Shown here: in pieces, positions 8,648 through 17,337 of the stretch
Numbering within the stretch: position 1 is the stretch's first letter
Layout of the letters: every line of letters starts with the position of its first letter
From: an uncultured Lachnospiraceae bacterium
GTDB taxonomy: Bacteria; Bacillota; Clostridia; Lachnospirales; Lachnospiraceae
DNA length: 34,294 nucleotides
Reading direction: 5' to 3'
NCBI GenBank assembly: GCA_947037115.1
Contig: CAMQTN010000027.1
Span: forward strand, 1 to 34,294
Position numbers and translations under genes: made by a program
The notes under the pieces: model-generated
Databases searched by the model: none
Seen by the model: the letters and a program-made list of their open reading frames with translations, nothing else
Told to the model about the DNA's origin: nothing

Positions 8648-9517
8648 ATGATAAAGATAATGAATGATTCCATAAGAGAAAGTCTCAGCTATTTCGGATT
8701 ATATAAAAAGATATTACAGGTTAAGAAAATCCATAAACCACAGTGCGTCTCATTTGGCAAGGATAAAAATCAGTTTTTTCTGTATTATGAACCCGAGAAG
8801 CCGGTGAGTGACAAAGTAATTATATGGATACACGGCGGTGGATGGAATGCAGGTACACCAAAGTATTTTGATTTTGTCGGACAGTGTGTCACCAAAGCAG
8901 GGTACAGTTTTGTTTCACTCGGGTACAGGCTGTCTCCCAAGAATAAATATCCATGTCAAATAGAAGATGTGTGTTCAGGATTTAACGCGGCGATAGGTTT
9001 CCTGAACGAAAAGAAAATTGATGTTTCTAAGGTGGTTGTTTCCGGCCCGTCTGCGGGAGCGCATCTGGCTTCGATTCTTTGTTACAGTGAGAAAATACAG
9101 AAGGAATTTAATGTTGATGTGTCAAAGGTGATTGGCTTTATTGGAGTTGGAGGGCCGTATAGTTTTGCAGGGAAACAGTCGTTGACGGTAAGGATTCTTT
9201 TAGATCAACTGTTTGAGAAAAATTATGACAGAACCAAGGGAGAGCCGTGTTCTCTGATGACTAAAAATCATATTCCCATGTTGTTAATCCAAAGCAGGCA
9301 TGACGGATTAATTGAGTATTCCTGCGCAGAGCTTTTTTGTAAAAAGGCGGAGGAGATCGGCAATAAATGTGAACTTTATTCGGTTGTGGATAAAAAGAAT
9401 ACCCATTCGTGGTATACGGCGGGAATGTTTTTGGAGACAAGAAAAGAGAATCAAGGGTTAGATAAGTTTTTTTCATGGATAGAAAAATTGGAAGACGAAG
9501 GATCAAAACAGACATAA
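8648..9517 (+). CDS. Alpha/beta hydrolase (carboxylesterase/BD-FAE type)
   Basis: A 289-residue cytoplasmic-type alpha/beta hydrolase of the HSL/esterase-lipase kind. The oxyanion-hole motif HGGGW is at about residue 63, the nucleophile elbow is GPSAGAH (the usual form is GxSAGG), and the likely acid and base are in SRHDGLI and THSWYTAG. Nothing looks truncated. Small-molecule or acyl-sugar esters are the expected substrates, but specificity cannot be read. The start is uncertain: ATG 8648 is only two bases from GAGGG, while in-frame ATG 8660 (MNDSIRES) is further from it. The gene is intact between two decayed ones, and its stop runs into the GntR remnant. Confidence 0.8.
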   Translation: MIKIMNDSIRESLSYFGLYKKILQVKKIHKPQCVSFGKDKNQFFLYYEPEKPVSDKVIIWIHGGGWNAGTPKYFDFVGQCVTKAGYSFVSLGYRLSPKNKYPCQIEDVCSGFNAAIGFLNEKKIDVSKVVVSGPSAGAHLASILCYSEKIQKEFNVDVSKVIGFIGVGGPYSFAGKQSLTVRILLDQLFEKNYDRTKGEPCSLMTKNHIPMLLIQSRHDGLIEYSCAELFCKKAEEIGNKCELYSVVDKKNTHSWYTAGMFLETRKENQGLDKFFSWIEKLEDEGSKQT

Positions 9518-9518
9518 A

Positions 9519-9839
9519 AGATTTTCTGTTGGCGATAAATTACCAAATGAATTAGATTTGTCAGAAGAATTGAATGTAAGTCGTACTACATTGCGAGAGG
9601 CAATTAGAATTTTGGTCGCTTTGGATATATTGGAAATTATGAATAAACTTATGCCGATTCTGTATCAGGCAATTTCAAAGGGAGTATACTTATCTTTGCA
9701 GAGTGATAAAGCCATTGGTGATACAATAAATGATCACAGAATGATTATGGAATTTTTGGAGCAGCGTAATGCGGAGGCCGTCAAAAACGCTATGAAGATT
9801 CATATCATGCACGCAATGAAAGAATTAGGGCATGATTGA
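9519..9839 (+). pseudogene. Truncated FadR-type GntR regulator remnant
   Basis: Reading from 9519 gives RFSVGDKLPNELDLSEELNVSRTTLREAIRILVALDILEI, the winged-helix core of GntR regulators (LP.E..L...L.VSR.T.REAI..L). It then jumps to the end of an FCD effector domain (DHRMIMEFLEQRNAEAVKNAMKIHI...MKELG). The FCD part is about half its usual length and the N-terminal residues with a start codon are missing, since the frame emerges from the 3' end of the hydrolase gene. The join is in frame, so a short product from TTG 9558 is possible but unlikely to function. The intact ancestor probably controlled a neighbouring gene; a repeated sequence that could have been its operator lies just downstream. 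Confidence 0.8.
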
Positions 9840-9846
9840 TAGTTTG

Positions 9847-9880
9847 GGTTCTTGCGCATGAGACAAGAACCTGTATTTTT
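9847..9880 (+). terminator. Terminator-like hairpin after the GntR remnant
   Basis: A perfect 8-bp inverted repeat GGTTCTTG (9847-9854) / CAAGAACC (9864-9871) with a 9-base loop is followed by TGTATTTTT. The U-run is short, so efficiency is uncertain. It separates the GntR remnant from the acetyltransferase promoter. Confidence 0.6.
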
Positions 9881-9887
9881 AACCATA

Positions 9888-9917
9888 GACATCATACAAC
9901 TGATTGACATCATACAA
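9888..9917 (+). repeat. Direct repeat overlapping the acetyltransferase promoter (possible operator)
   Basis: GACATCATACAA occurs at 9888-9899 and again at 9906-9917, a period of 18 bp. The second copy covers the -35 hexamer of the promoter at 9904-9932. The reverse complement TTGTATGATGTC has the TGTATGAT look of operators for FCD-type GntR regulators, and a GntR remnant lies directly upstream. A repressor site is inferred; no binding evidence exists. Confidence 0.55.
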
Positions 9918-9932
9918 ATATAAGAATATAAT
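9904..9932 (+). promoter_or_regulatory. Perfect-consensus sigma-70 promoter for the acetyltransferase gene
   Basis: TTGACA at 9904-9909, a 17-bp spacer and TATAAT at 9927-9932 match the housekeeping consensus at every position. The start point would be near 9939, ~44 bp before the ATG at 9983, which has GGGAGG at 9969-9974. Confidence 0.8.
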
Positions 9933-9982
9933 CAGAGTCAGATTAAGATTCTTGATATAACAGTTTTGGGAGGTATGATAAA

Positions 9983-10603
9983 ATGAAGAAAATTGATTTG
10001 TCTACATGGGAACGAAGTCTACATTATCAGATATTCCGAGATTATGTACAACCGCAGTATTGTGTGAGCTTTGACCTCGATATCACAAACTTTTTGTCAA
10101 AAATCAGGTTGAAAGGCTATTCATTTACATTTTCCTTTGTATTTGCCGTTTCAAAGTGCGCAAATGAAATAAAAGAATTCCGATACCGTTTTGTAGATGG
10201 CGAGCCTGTCGAGTTTAAAAGAATTCACACTGCATTTACTTATCTGAATAAAGAAACGGAACTATTCAAAGTCGTAAATGTGGAAATGAAAGATACGCTG
10301 GAAGAATATGTGACAGTGGCAGCTCAGACTGAAAAAGAACAGGACGAGTATTTTACTGCTCCATTAGGAAATGATGTATTTCAGTTTTCTGCTTTTCCGT
10401 GGGTAAGTTTTACTCATATTTCACACACGGATTCAGGTAAAAAAGATAATGCAACACCATTATTTGATTGGGGTAAATATTATGAAAAGGACGGCAAAAT
10501 TTTGTTGCCATTTTCTGTGCAGGTACATCACTCTTTTGTAGATGGTGTTCATATCGGGAAATTAGCGGAGAGCTTGCAACATTATTTAGATATTTATGCG
10601 TGA
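9983..10603 (+). CDS. Chloramphenicol acetyltransferase-like (CatA-fold) acyltransferase
   Basis: A 206-residue protein with the CatA fold (classical CATs are about 210-220 residues). It starts like CAT (WERSLHYQIF) and keeps the active-site motif HHSFVDG near residue 186 (catalytic His; usual form HHAVCDG). It also keeps PWVSFT, where the serine corresponds to the one that stabilises the tetrahedral intermediate in CAT-III. Acetyl transfer from acetyl-CoA to chloramphenicol or another hydroxylated small molecule is expected. Whether it confers resistance cannot be told, because many CatA-like genes in anaerobes are uncharacterised and diverge as this one does. It has a consensus promoter with a possible operator, and GGGAGG before the ATG. 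It is intact, and a methyltransferase remnant follows. Confidence 0.8.
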   Translation: MKKIDLSTWERSLHYQIFRDYVQPQYCVSFDLDITNFLSKIRLKGYSFTFSFVFAVSKCANEIKEFRYRFVDGEPVEFKRIHTAFTYLNKETELFKVVNVEMKDTLEEYVTVAAQTEKEQDEYFTAPLGNDVFQFSAFPWVSFTHISHTDSGKKDNATPLFDWGKYYEKDGKILLPFSVQVHHSFVDGVHIGKLAESLQHYLDIYA

Positions 10604-10620
10604 TGTGCAGGGGGATAAAT

Positions 10621-10985
10621 GTGAGTAATGGTAAGACGGCTTTTTCGGCGGAAAATTATGATAAAGATATTTTAAATACCGTAGCATATTATGATGAAGT
10701 TTATAACCAGATAGCAGATGTGGTTTCGGTTGCATTCTTTGATAGAAAGGTATCCTGGCTGGATATAGGCTGTGGAACTGTACTTCTATTCTGGTGAACC
10801 ATTATCTGACATGCGGGGAAAGGATGATTGCTGCTAAAAATTGTTATAATGCCTTAAAGGAAAAAGGGATTCTAATTACAGTTGAAAATTTTGCACCTTG
10901 TAATGAGGCAGTAAAAAAGCTATATTTGAAACGATGGGAAAAATATCAACATAGCAAAGGGAAGAGTATCAGGAAATATCAATGA
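10621..10985 (+). pseudogene. Broken class I SAM-dependent methyltransferase
   Basis: From GTG 10621 (AGGGGG upstream) the frame encodes an N-terminal segment with AYYDEVY and then the SAM-binding motif I WLDIGCGT, stopping at about 10797. The continuation lies in another frame, TSILVNHYLTCGERMIAAKNCYNALKEKGILITVENF, the typical C-terminal half of this family. It ends at 10983-10985 after KRWEKYQHSKGKS, where related proteins normally run on with a Tyr-rich tail. So there is an internal deletion of several motifs, a frameshift and probably a lost end. No function is expected. Confidence 0.78.
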
Positions 10986-11065
10986 CAAACAAAATACAGT
11001 GAGAGTGTGTAAGAGTAAAAGAAAAAGCATTATTATAAAACGACAGAAAGGTTGGAGAAAACAAA

Positions 11066-12334
11066 ATGGGAAACTTTTTAAAGCAGATTCAACAACAGGC
11101 CAAAGAGGAAGGCTGTCAGGATTTAGAGAAAATATTTACAGATTGTTATGCCAATACATTGGATACAACCATTCAGGAAATGGAAGACGGAACCGTCCAT
11201 GTGATTACGGGAGATATTCCGGCAATGTGGCTCAGGGATTCGGCGGCGCAGATGCGCCCTTATATCTTTTGGGCGAAAGAGGACATTAAGATTCGGGAAA
11301 TGATCGCCGGAGTGGTCAGGAGACAGTTTATGTATCTGTGTATTGACGAGTACGCGAACGCTTTTAATGAACAGCCAAACGGCGCCTGCTGGGAGAAGGA
11401 TGATCCGGAACAGAATCCTTGGGTCTGGGAGCGGAAGTTTGAGATCGACTCCTTATGCTATCCTGTGCAGTTGGCATATCTCCTCTGGAAGAATACGGGG
11501 TGTGTGTCGCAGTTTGATGAGAATTTTCATAACGGTGTGAAAAAAATTTTCGCGGTACTGAGGACAGAACAGTTTCATGAGGAGCGGTCCGCATACAGGT
11601 TTAACAGAAAAAATGATTTCTTTAAAGATACGCTTTCCAGAGAGGGAAAAGGCGCTCTGGTGAAGTCCGGCACAGGTCTGGTCTGGTCGGGATTCCGTCC
11701 CAGTGACGATGCCTGTACATACGGATATTTGATTCCTTCCAATATGTTTGCTGTGGTGGTTCTGGGATATCTGGAGGAAATGGCAAGGGAACTTTTTTCC
11801 GATGAACGGGTGGAAAAAGAGGCGCGTCTCTTGAGAGAACAGATCAGGGGGGCCATTGAAAAGGAAGGAAAAGTATATACGGAGGAATTCGGAACAGTTT
11901 ATGCCTATGAGACGGATGGATATGGCATGTATCATCTTATGGATGACGCAAATGTCCCAAGCCTTCTGGCAATGGAATATCTGGGATATCCGGCGGATCA
12001 GGAGACGGCTGAAAATACCAGAAGATTCATTTTAAGCGATGCCAATCCTTATTATTACAAGGGATGCAAGGCAGCGGGGATAGGAAGCTCCCACACGCCG
12101 TCAGGATATATCTGGCATATAGCGATGGCGGTTCAGGGACTGACATGCAAAAGCAGGGAGGAAAAACTGGCCATTCTCAGGAATATGGCGTCTACCACAG
12201 GAGGAAAGGGCATGATGCATGAGGGATTTTTCTGTGACGATGACAGCAGATACACACGGGAATGGTTTTCCTGGGCCAATGCAATGTATATGGAGCTGTT
12301 TTTGGATTATTTGGGGTATCGGCTGGAGAAATAA
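11066..12334 (+). CDS. GH125 exo-alpha-1,6-mannosidase
   Basis: This 422-residue protein matches glycoside hydrolase family 125, metal-independent inverting exo-alpha-mannosidases that prefer alpha-1,6 links. Diagnostic segments are DIPAMWLRDSAAQ (50-62), ACWEKDDPEQNPWVWERKFEIDSLCYPVQLAYLLWK (about 107-142), GFRPSDDACTYGY (209-221, holding the probable acid Asp214 or Asp215), HTPSGYIWHI (343-352) and TREWFSWANAMYMEL (397-411). The base is probably Glu386 or Glu399; I cannot choose without an alignment. There is no signal peptide, so it acts in the cytoplasm on imported oligosaccharides. It opens the mannoside locus and is preceded by AGGTTGGAG. Length is normal for the family. Confidence 0.93.
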   Translation: MGNFLKQIQQQAKEEGCQDLEKIFTDCYANTLDTTIQEMEDGTVHVITGDIPAMWLRDSAAQMRPYIFWAKEDIKIREMIAGVVRRQFMYLCIDEYANAFNEQPNGACWEKDDPEQNPWVWERKFEIDSLCYPVQLAYLLWKNTGCVSQFDENFHNGVKKIFAVLRTEQFHEERSAYRFNRKNDFFKDTLSREGKGALVKSGTGLVWSGFRPSDDACTYGYLIPSNMFAVVVLGYLEEMARELFSDERVEKEARLLREQIRGAIEKEGKVYTEEFGTVYAYETDGYGMYHLMDDANVPSLLAMEYLGYPADQETAENTRRFILSDANPYYYKGCKAAGIGSSHTPSGYIWHIAMAVQGLTCKSREEKLAILRNMASTTGGKGMMHEGFFCDDDSRYTREWFSWANAMYMELFLDYLGYRLEK

Positions 12335-12339
12335 CGGAA

Positions 12340-12352
12340 TAGAATTTGTACA
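12340..12352 (+). promoter_or_regulatory. Shared motif, copy 1 (TAGAATTTGTACA), ahead of GH38 gene
   Basis: The 13-bp string TAGAATTTGTACA lies just after the GH125 stop, ~126 bp before the GH38 start. The same string occurs at 18936-18948 upstream of the first solute-binding-protein gene, and the match extends to TAGAATTTGTACAnnAAA. Both copies lie in intergenic DNA of the same locus. It may be the site of the locus's AraC-type response regulator (inference). The rest of the 12335-12477 spacer shows no other clear signal. Confidence 0.45.
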
Positions 12353-12477
12353 CTAAACATAGAAAAAGGAAAATTGTTGTGCTGGAAAATATGCGATAAA
12401 ATGATTGACAGAATAAGGAAACTGTCGTGACGGCAGGAAAATAACATGAAATTTTAGAGCGAGGAGGATGTCGGCAT

Positions 12478-15400
12478 ATGTTCCACACAGACAGAAAATT
12501 AGACAGAAGAATTCAGGAAGTGAAAAATTATCGATATCGCAATATTGTTCCCATGAAAGAATTTGCAGTCTGCGAAGATGAGCAGGGGATTGTAAATCCC
12601 GAAGTTCCGGTTCATTTCCAGAATTGGGATACCATGAAAGTGGGAGACTTCTGGTCAGGCCGTGACCGTTATCTCTGGATGCACAAAGAGGTGCATATCC
12701 CTGCGGAATGGAAAGGGCGCCGCGTGGTAGGTATTTTTGATTTTGGTAAGACCGGGGCAGGAAATAATTCTGGGTTTGAGGCGATGTGCTATATTAATGA
12801 GAAGCCTTATCAGGGCGTTGATGCAAACCACATGGAAGTCTTTTTCCCGGAAGAATTATGCGGTACTTCATTCAGGCTTACGTTCCGTCTCTGGTCGGGA
12901 TTAGAGGGCGGCGGTGTGCCCAAAGAGCAGGAGCACAGGATTAACAGGGCGGATCTGGCGTGTCTGGATGAGAAAACAGATGATTTTTACTATATGGGTT
13001 CTTTGATCTTAGATACCATAAATCAGTTGGAGGACGCTGATCCTGTGAAATATGATCTCAGGATTGCGCTTGACAAAGCCTGCCACTGTATCGACTGGTC
13101 CTATCCGGGAAGCGAAGTTTTTTATGAGACAGTGCATCAGGCGGATGATCTTTTGAATGAAAAGATAGACGGCATGGATAAGCAGTCGCCTGTCAATGTA
13201 CACTGTGTAGGACATACGCATATCGATATGGCATGGCTCTGGAGATTAAAGCATACGCACGAGAAAGCGTCACGTTCCTTCTCCACGGTTCTGCGCATGA
13301 TGGAAATGTTTCCGGAGTATATTTTCCTACAGACACAGCCGCAGATTTATGCGTATATCAAGGAAGACTTTCCAGAGATTTATGAGGAGATTAAGAAACG
13401 GGTTCAGGATGGACGCTGGGAAGTGGACGGCGGCATGTGGGTCGAAGCGGACTGCAATCTCACCAGCGGGGAGTCCCTGACACGCCAGATTTTAATCGGA
13501 AGCCGGTTTATCAAAGAAGAGTTTGGCAGGGACGTAGAGTACTTGTGGCTTCCCGATGTGTTCGGTTATTCCTGGGCGCTGCCGCAGATCTTAAAAAAAT
13601 CTGGCATTGATATGTTCATGACCACAAAGATAAGCTGGAATCAGTATAACCGGATGCCCCATGATACTTTTCACTGGAAAGGCATGGACGGGACGCAGGT
13701 TCTGACACATTTTATCACCACGCCGGAACCGTGGAACGAGCCGGGTTCCTGGTTCTATACATACAATGGCCTGCTGACTGCGAAAACGGTAAAAGGCGTA
13801 TGGGACGCATACAGTGAAAAAGAAGTAAATAAAGACATGCTGATATCCTTCGGTTATGGGGACGGTGGCGGCGGCGTCAACCGGGATCTTCTGGAAGCAA
13901 GGCGCCGGCTTGATAAAATTCCCGGACTGCCGAATGTAAAGACTTCTACAGCGGGCGAGTATTTTGGAAAATTGAAAAAGACAATCAAGGATACGGAACA
14001 GTATGTCCATACCTGGGACGGGGAACTGTATCTGGAATATCATAGAGGCACCTATACAAGTCAGGGATATAATAAGAGGATGAACCGCAAGATGGAGTTA
14101 CTCTATCGGAAGGCGGAATGGCTGACAGTTATGAACGCCGTCAGGCAGAAGGATCTGCACATGGCGGAGCAGGAAAAACTGACCGGCGGATGGAAAATGA
14201 TCCTGACTAATCAGTTCCATGATATCATTCCCGGTTCCTCCATTCATGAAGTGTATGAGGACTCCCGAAGAGATTATGAGACGATCAGGCAGATTGGGGA
14301 AGAGGTAATCTCTGCTTATAGGGAAAATGCATTGACAGACCGGGAAAGCAGTTTTACCCTTTACAATGCATCGGGATGGAAACTTGACGCAACCGCGCTC
14401 ATTCCGGGAAATGACACGGGGGTTTATACGGATATTTCTGGAAATGTGCTCCTCTCCCAGCAAGTTAAGGGAATGCATTATGTACAGGTCAAAGACATAC
14501 CGCCCATGGGCTATACCACGATTCTGTTTACGAAGGGAAAAGAGCTTCCCGAAAACAGTGTATTTACGGTGAGCGGCAAAAATATTGAAACGCCTTTTTA
14601 TTCTGTGTGTCTGAATGATTATGGACAGATTACCAGATTGTATGACAAGCAGGAGGAGAGAGAAGTGCTGGCACAGGGGGAAAGAGGAAATGTGCTGCAG
14701 GTCTTTGAAGACAAACCGCTTGACAATGACGCGTGGGATATCGATATCTTCTATCAGCAGAAGATGCGGGAGATTACGGATATGACAGCCTTTGAAGTCA
14801 CACAGTGCGGGGCTTTATGTCTGACCGTTCATATGGAATGGAAATATATGAACACAACCGTTTCCCAGGATATGACATTCTATAGTCAGGACAGACGGAT
14901 TGACTTTAAGACCGATGTGGATTTCCGGGAACGCCAGCAGCTGATCAAGGCTGCCTTTACGGTGGATGTGAGGAGCACCTATGCGACATATGATATTCAG
15001 TACGGTAATGTAAGACGTCCGAATCATTGGAATACAAGCTGGGATCAGGCAAGATTTGAGACTGTGGGACATCGGTTCGCCGATCTGTCAGAGAGAAATT
15101 ATGGAGTCGCCCTTATGAATGACTGCAAGTATGGCTATGACATCAAGGATAATGTGATGCGTATTTCGCTTCTTCGTTCAGGGCTGCAGCCGGATCATCT
15201 TCAGGATTTGGGCAGACATCAGTTCACCTATTCCCTTCTGCCGCATAAGGGGGACTTTGTTGCGGGAGGCGTGGTAGAGTCAGCCTATATGTTGAACAAT
15301 CCTGTAGATGTTTACGAAGGAAGAGAAAAAGATGCCTGTGGAAGTTTCTTCACATTGGATAATGATCAGGTGGAGATTGACGCTGTCAAAAAATCCGAAG

Positions 15401-15594
15401 ACGGACGTTATCTGGTAATCCGGTTCCATGATTTTGCCGGGGCCAGACAGCGGGTAGAGATAAAGCCGTCCTTCTCCTATGAAGGATGGGCGGAAAGTGA
15501 TCTGATGGAGAGGCCCCTGTCTGATTTCGGAGATGGGAAAGTGGTCATGGATCTGCATCCCTATGAGATTAAGACTGTTTTATTTGCACTGTAA
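12478..15594 (+). CDS. GH38 alpha-mannosidase
   Basis: A 1038-residue retaining, metal-dependent alpha-mannosidase of glycoside hydrolase family 38. The catalytic domain begins near residue 240 with VGHTHIDMAWLW, where H248 and D250 are expected zinc ligands. The nucleophile is D360 in LWLPDVFGYSWALP, and EVDGGMWVEADCNLTSGESL lies between them. The first ~230 residues form the N-terminal beta-sandwich region usual in long bacterial GH38 enzymes. The C-terminal half is the beta-rich GH38 C domain. No signal peptide is present, so it is cytoplasmic. With GH125 it would trim alpha-1,2/1,3/1,6-mannosides from N-glycans or yeast mannan. GAGGAGG at 12461-12467 supports the ATG. The sensor kinase gene follows 15 bp later. 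Confidence 0.95.
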   Translation: MFHTDRKLDRRIQEVKNYRYRNIVPMKEFAVCEDEQGIVNPEVPVHFQNWDTMKVGDFWSGRDRYLWMHKEVHIPAEWKGRRVVGIFDFGKTGAGNNSGFEAMCYINEKPYQGVDANHMEVFFPEELCGTSFRLTFRLWSGLEGGGVPKEQEHRINRADLACLDEKTDDFYYMGSLILDTINQLEDADPVKYDLRIALDKACHCIDWSYPGSEVFYETVHQADDLLNEKIDGMDKQSPVNVHCVGHTHIDMAWLWRLKHTHEKASRSFSTVLRMMEMFPEYIFLQTQPQIYAYIKEDFPEIYEEIKKRVQDGRWEVDGGMWVEADCNLTSGESLTRQILIGSRFIKEEFGRDVEYLWLPDVFGYSWALPQILKKSGIDMFMTTKISWNQYNRMPHDTFHWKGMDGTQVLTHFITTPEPWNEPGSWFYTYNGLLTAKTVKGVWDAYSEKEVNKDMLISFGYGDGGGGVNRDLLEARRRLDKIPGLPNVKTSTAGEYFGKLKKTIKDTEQYVHTWDGELYLEYHRGTYTSQGYNKRMNRKMELLYRKAEWLTVMNAVRQKDLHMAEQEKLTGGWKMILTNQFHDIIPGSSIHEVYEDSRRDYETIRQIGEEVISAYRENALTDRESSFTLYNASGWKLDATALIPGNDTGVYTDISGNVLLSQQVKGMHYVQVKDIPPMGYTTILFTKGKELPENSVFTVSGKNIETPFYSVCLNDYGQITRLYDKQEEREVLAQGERGNVLQVFEDKPLDNDAWDIDIFYQQKMREITDMTAFEVTQCGALCLTVHMEWKYMNTTVSQDMTFYSQDRRIDFKTDVDFRERQQLIKAAFTVDVRSTYATYDIQYGNVRRPNHWNTSWDQARFETVGHRFADLSERNYGVALMNDCKYGYDIKDNVMRISLLRSGLQPDHLQDLGRHQFTYSLLPHKGDFVAGGVVESAYMLNNPVDVYEGREKDACGSFFTLDNDQVEIDAVKKSEDGRYLVIRFHDFAGARQRVEIKPSFSYEGWAESDLMERPLSDFGDGKVVMDLHPYEIKTVLFAL

Positions 15595-15609
15595 GAGGAT
15601 GGATGGCTG

Positions 15610-17337
15610 ATGAAAATAAAAAGGCCGAAACAGTTATATTTTAGAATGTTCTGTACTTATACGGCGATCATTCTTTGTATTGTAGTAGTCCTGGTGGTCT
15701 ATTTTATTTCAGATGCCCGAAAAAGGCTGTTGGATTCGAATCGGGAGGGGACAGAGAGAATCCATGCGCAGGCGCTGGGATATATGGAAGATATCAGACA
15801 GGCGGCGGATTATATTCATCAGGATCTGTACCGCTCGCCGTCGGAGTTAAACGATCTGTTGGAATACTTTCGTCTGGAACCGGAAGCATATCAGGAATAT
15901 ATGCTGGATCGGTACAGTGCTTCCAATGAGCTGGTCTATAAAGGGATATTCCGGTTTGTGAATGAAACATTCGAGGCCAATAAACAACTGGAAAAGATAG
16001 AGCTGATCAGCTATGATACGTTTAAACTGACGGAGTGTTACCCGGAGAAGACGGTTTATCCCGGCAGGGATGGAAAGCCAAGGCTCCAGCAGGTGCAGAA
16101 TAATGACTTTCATGCAGAGGGTAAACTGGTCTACCTGAAAGAAATACGCAATCCAGATACGATGAAACCGGCGGGATGTGCGCTTTTTACATTTGAAGCC
16201 GGCAGCAGGCTTGCGGAAATACAAAGTGCAAATCCTCTTGCACAGATGGTAGTCAGAAATGAGGCCGGTAAAGTGATATTTGCGGGATCGGATCTGGAGG
16301 GTGATGAATTTCCGGTCGGACAGAAACCATATTTTTCCTGTGTGGAGTCTGTCGGAGAATATCAGGTTTATACGTTTATGGATGAGAGACTGGCAGCACA
16401 TCTTCCAGCCGCGAGATTTCTTTTGATTCTTGCGGCCGGAGCGCTGACCAGCACGATCGGAATACTTTATGTGCATTTCTATGTACACGGTTTTACCAGA
16501 AGGGTGGATTCGATTCTGGGAGCCATGAATCAGGTGACCACCGGAGATTTTAAAGTTCGTCTGGATATCTGGAAAAAGGAAGACGAGCTGGATATGATCG
16601 CCGACAATTTTAACGGGATGTGTGAAAAGCTGGAGCTGTATATTGAAAAGAGCTATCTGGCGGAAATCGAAAGCAAAAATGCGCAGATGCAGGCGCTGCA
16701 AAGCCAGATCAATCCACACTTCCTGTATAATACACTGGAAGCCATACGGATGAAAGCGATTGTTAACGGCGATAAGGAAGTCGGGAAAATGCTGTACAGT
16801 ATGGTGGTCCTGTTTCGGAGCCAGTTAAAAGAGGCGGACGTGATCACGCTTGGACAGGAGCTGGATTACTGTAAGCAGTATCTGGAGCTGTTTGAGTATC
16901 GTTATCAGGGATGCTTCAAATCTGAAGTGGAGTGCCCTGTGGAACTGCTTCCGATGCCTGTTATCAAGTTTGTGCTGCAGCCCATCATCGAAAATTATTT
17001 TGTACACGGGATAGAGCGGGACAGACAGGACAATCTGATTCATATTTGGGCGGAATGCAAAGGGGATACGCTGTATCTTTATGTAGAAGATAATGGGCGG
17101 GGAATGAAGGAAGAAGAACTGACCCAAAAGAATAAAGAGTTAAGGGAAGCGATCAGGACACAAAAGACAAATGAAAGTATCGGCATTCATAATGTAAACA
17201 GAAGGATTAAGGCAGCCTGCGGAGAAGAATGCGGTATATCTTTGAGGGCGGCCGGACCAAAGGGGCTGCTTGTTATCCTTAAAATCAGGATCAGAGAAGG
17301 AGAAGGGTATGAGAACAGTGATGCTGGTGGAAGATGA
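15610..17337 (+). CDS. YesM-type sensor histidine kinase
   Basis: A 575-residue membrane sensor kinase. It has a transmembrane segment at ~12-33, an extracellular Cache-like sensing region to ~265, a second membrane segment at ~268-290 and a HAMP linker to ~345. A His_kinase domain follows with QSQINPHFLYNTLEAIRMKA (phosphoacceptor probably H370), and then an HATPase with N-box FVLQPIIENYFVHGI and G-box VEDNGRGMK. This arrangement is typical of YesM/LytS-like kinases that control carbohydrate uptake genes in Firmicutes. It lies between the GH38 gene and its cognate response regulator, whose start it overlaps by 29 bp. The likely signal is an extracellular mannoside, perhaps through a binding protein; this is inferred from context. 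Confidence 0.93.
   Translation: MKIKRPKQLYFRMFCTYTAIILCIVVVLVVYFISDARKRLLDSNREGTERIHAQALGYMEDIRQAADYIHQDLYRSPSELNDLLEYFRLEPEAYQEYMLDRYSASNELVYKGIFRFVNETFEANKQLEKIELISYDTFKLTECYPEKTVYPGRDGKPRLQQVQNNDFHAEGKLVYLKEIRNPDTMKPAGCALFTFEAGSRLAEIQSANPLAQMVVRNEAGKVIFAGSDLEGDEFPVGQKPYFSCVESVGEYQVYTFMDERLAAHLPAARFLLILAAGALTSTIGILYVHFYVHGFTRRVDSILGAMNQVTTGDFKVRLDIWKKEDELDMIADNFNGMCEKLELYIEKSYLAEIESKNAQMQALQSQINPHFLYNTLEAIRMKAIVNGDKEVGKMLYSMVVLFRSQLKEADVITLGQELDYCKQYLELFEYRYQGCFKSEVECPVELLPMPVIKFVLQPIIENYFVHGIERDRQDNLIHIWAECKGDTLYLYVEDNGRGMKEEELTQKNKELREAIRTQKTNESIGIHNVNRRIKAACGEECGISLRAAGPKGLLVILKIRIREGEGYENSDAGGR

Noticed and set aside
12374..12402. TTGTTG-17-TAAAAT as a promoter for GH38
   Set aside because: The -35 matches consensus at only three positions, so it is not distinguishable from background in AT-rich spacer DNA.
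15847..16719. A 290-codon minus-strand open frame inside the sensor kinase gene
   Set aside because: It lies wholly within a well-supported kinase gene and shows no recognisable domain.
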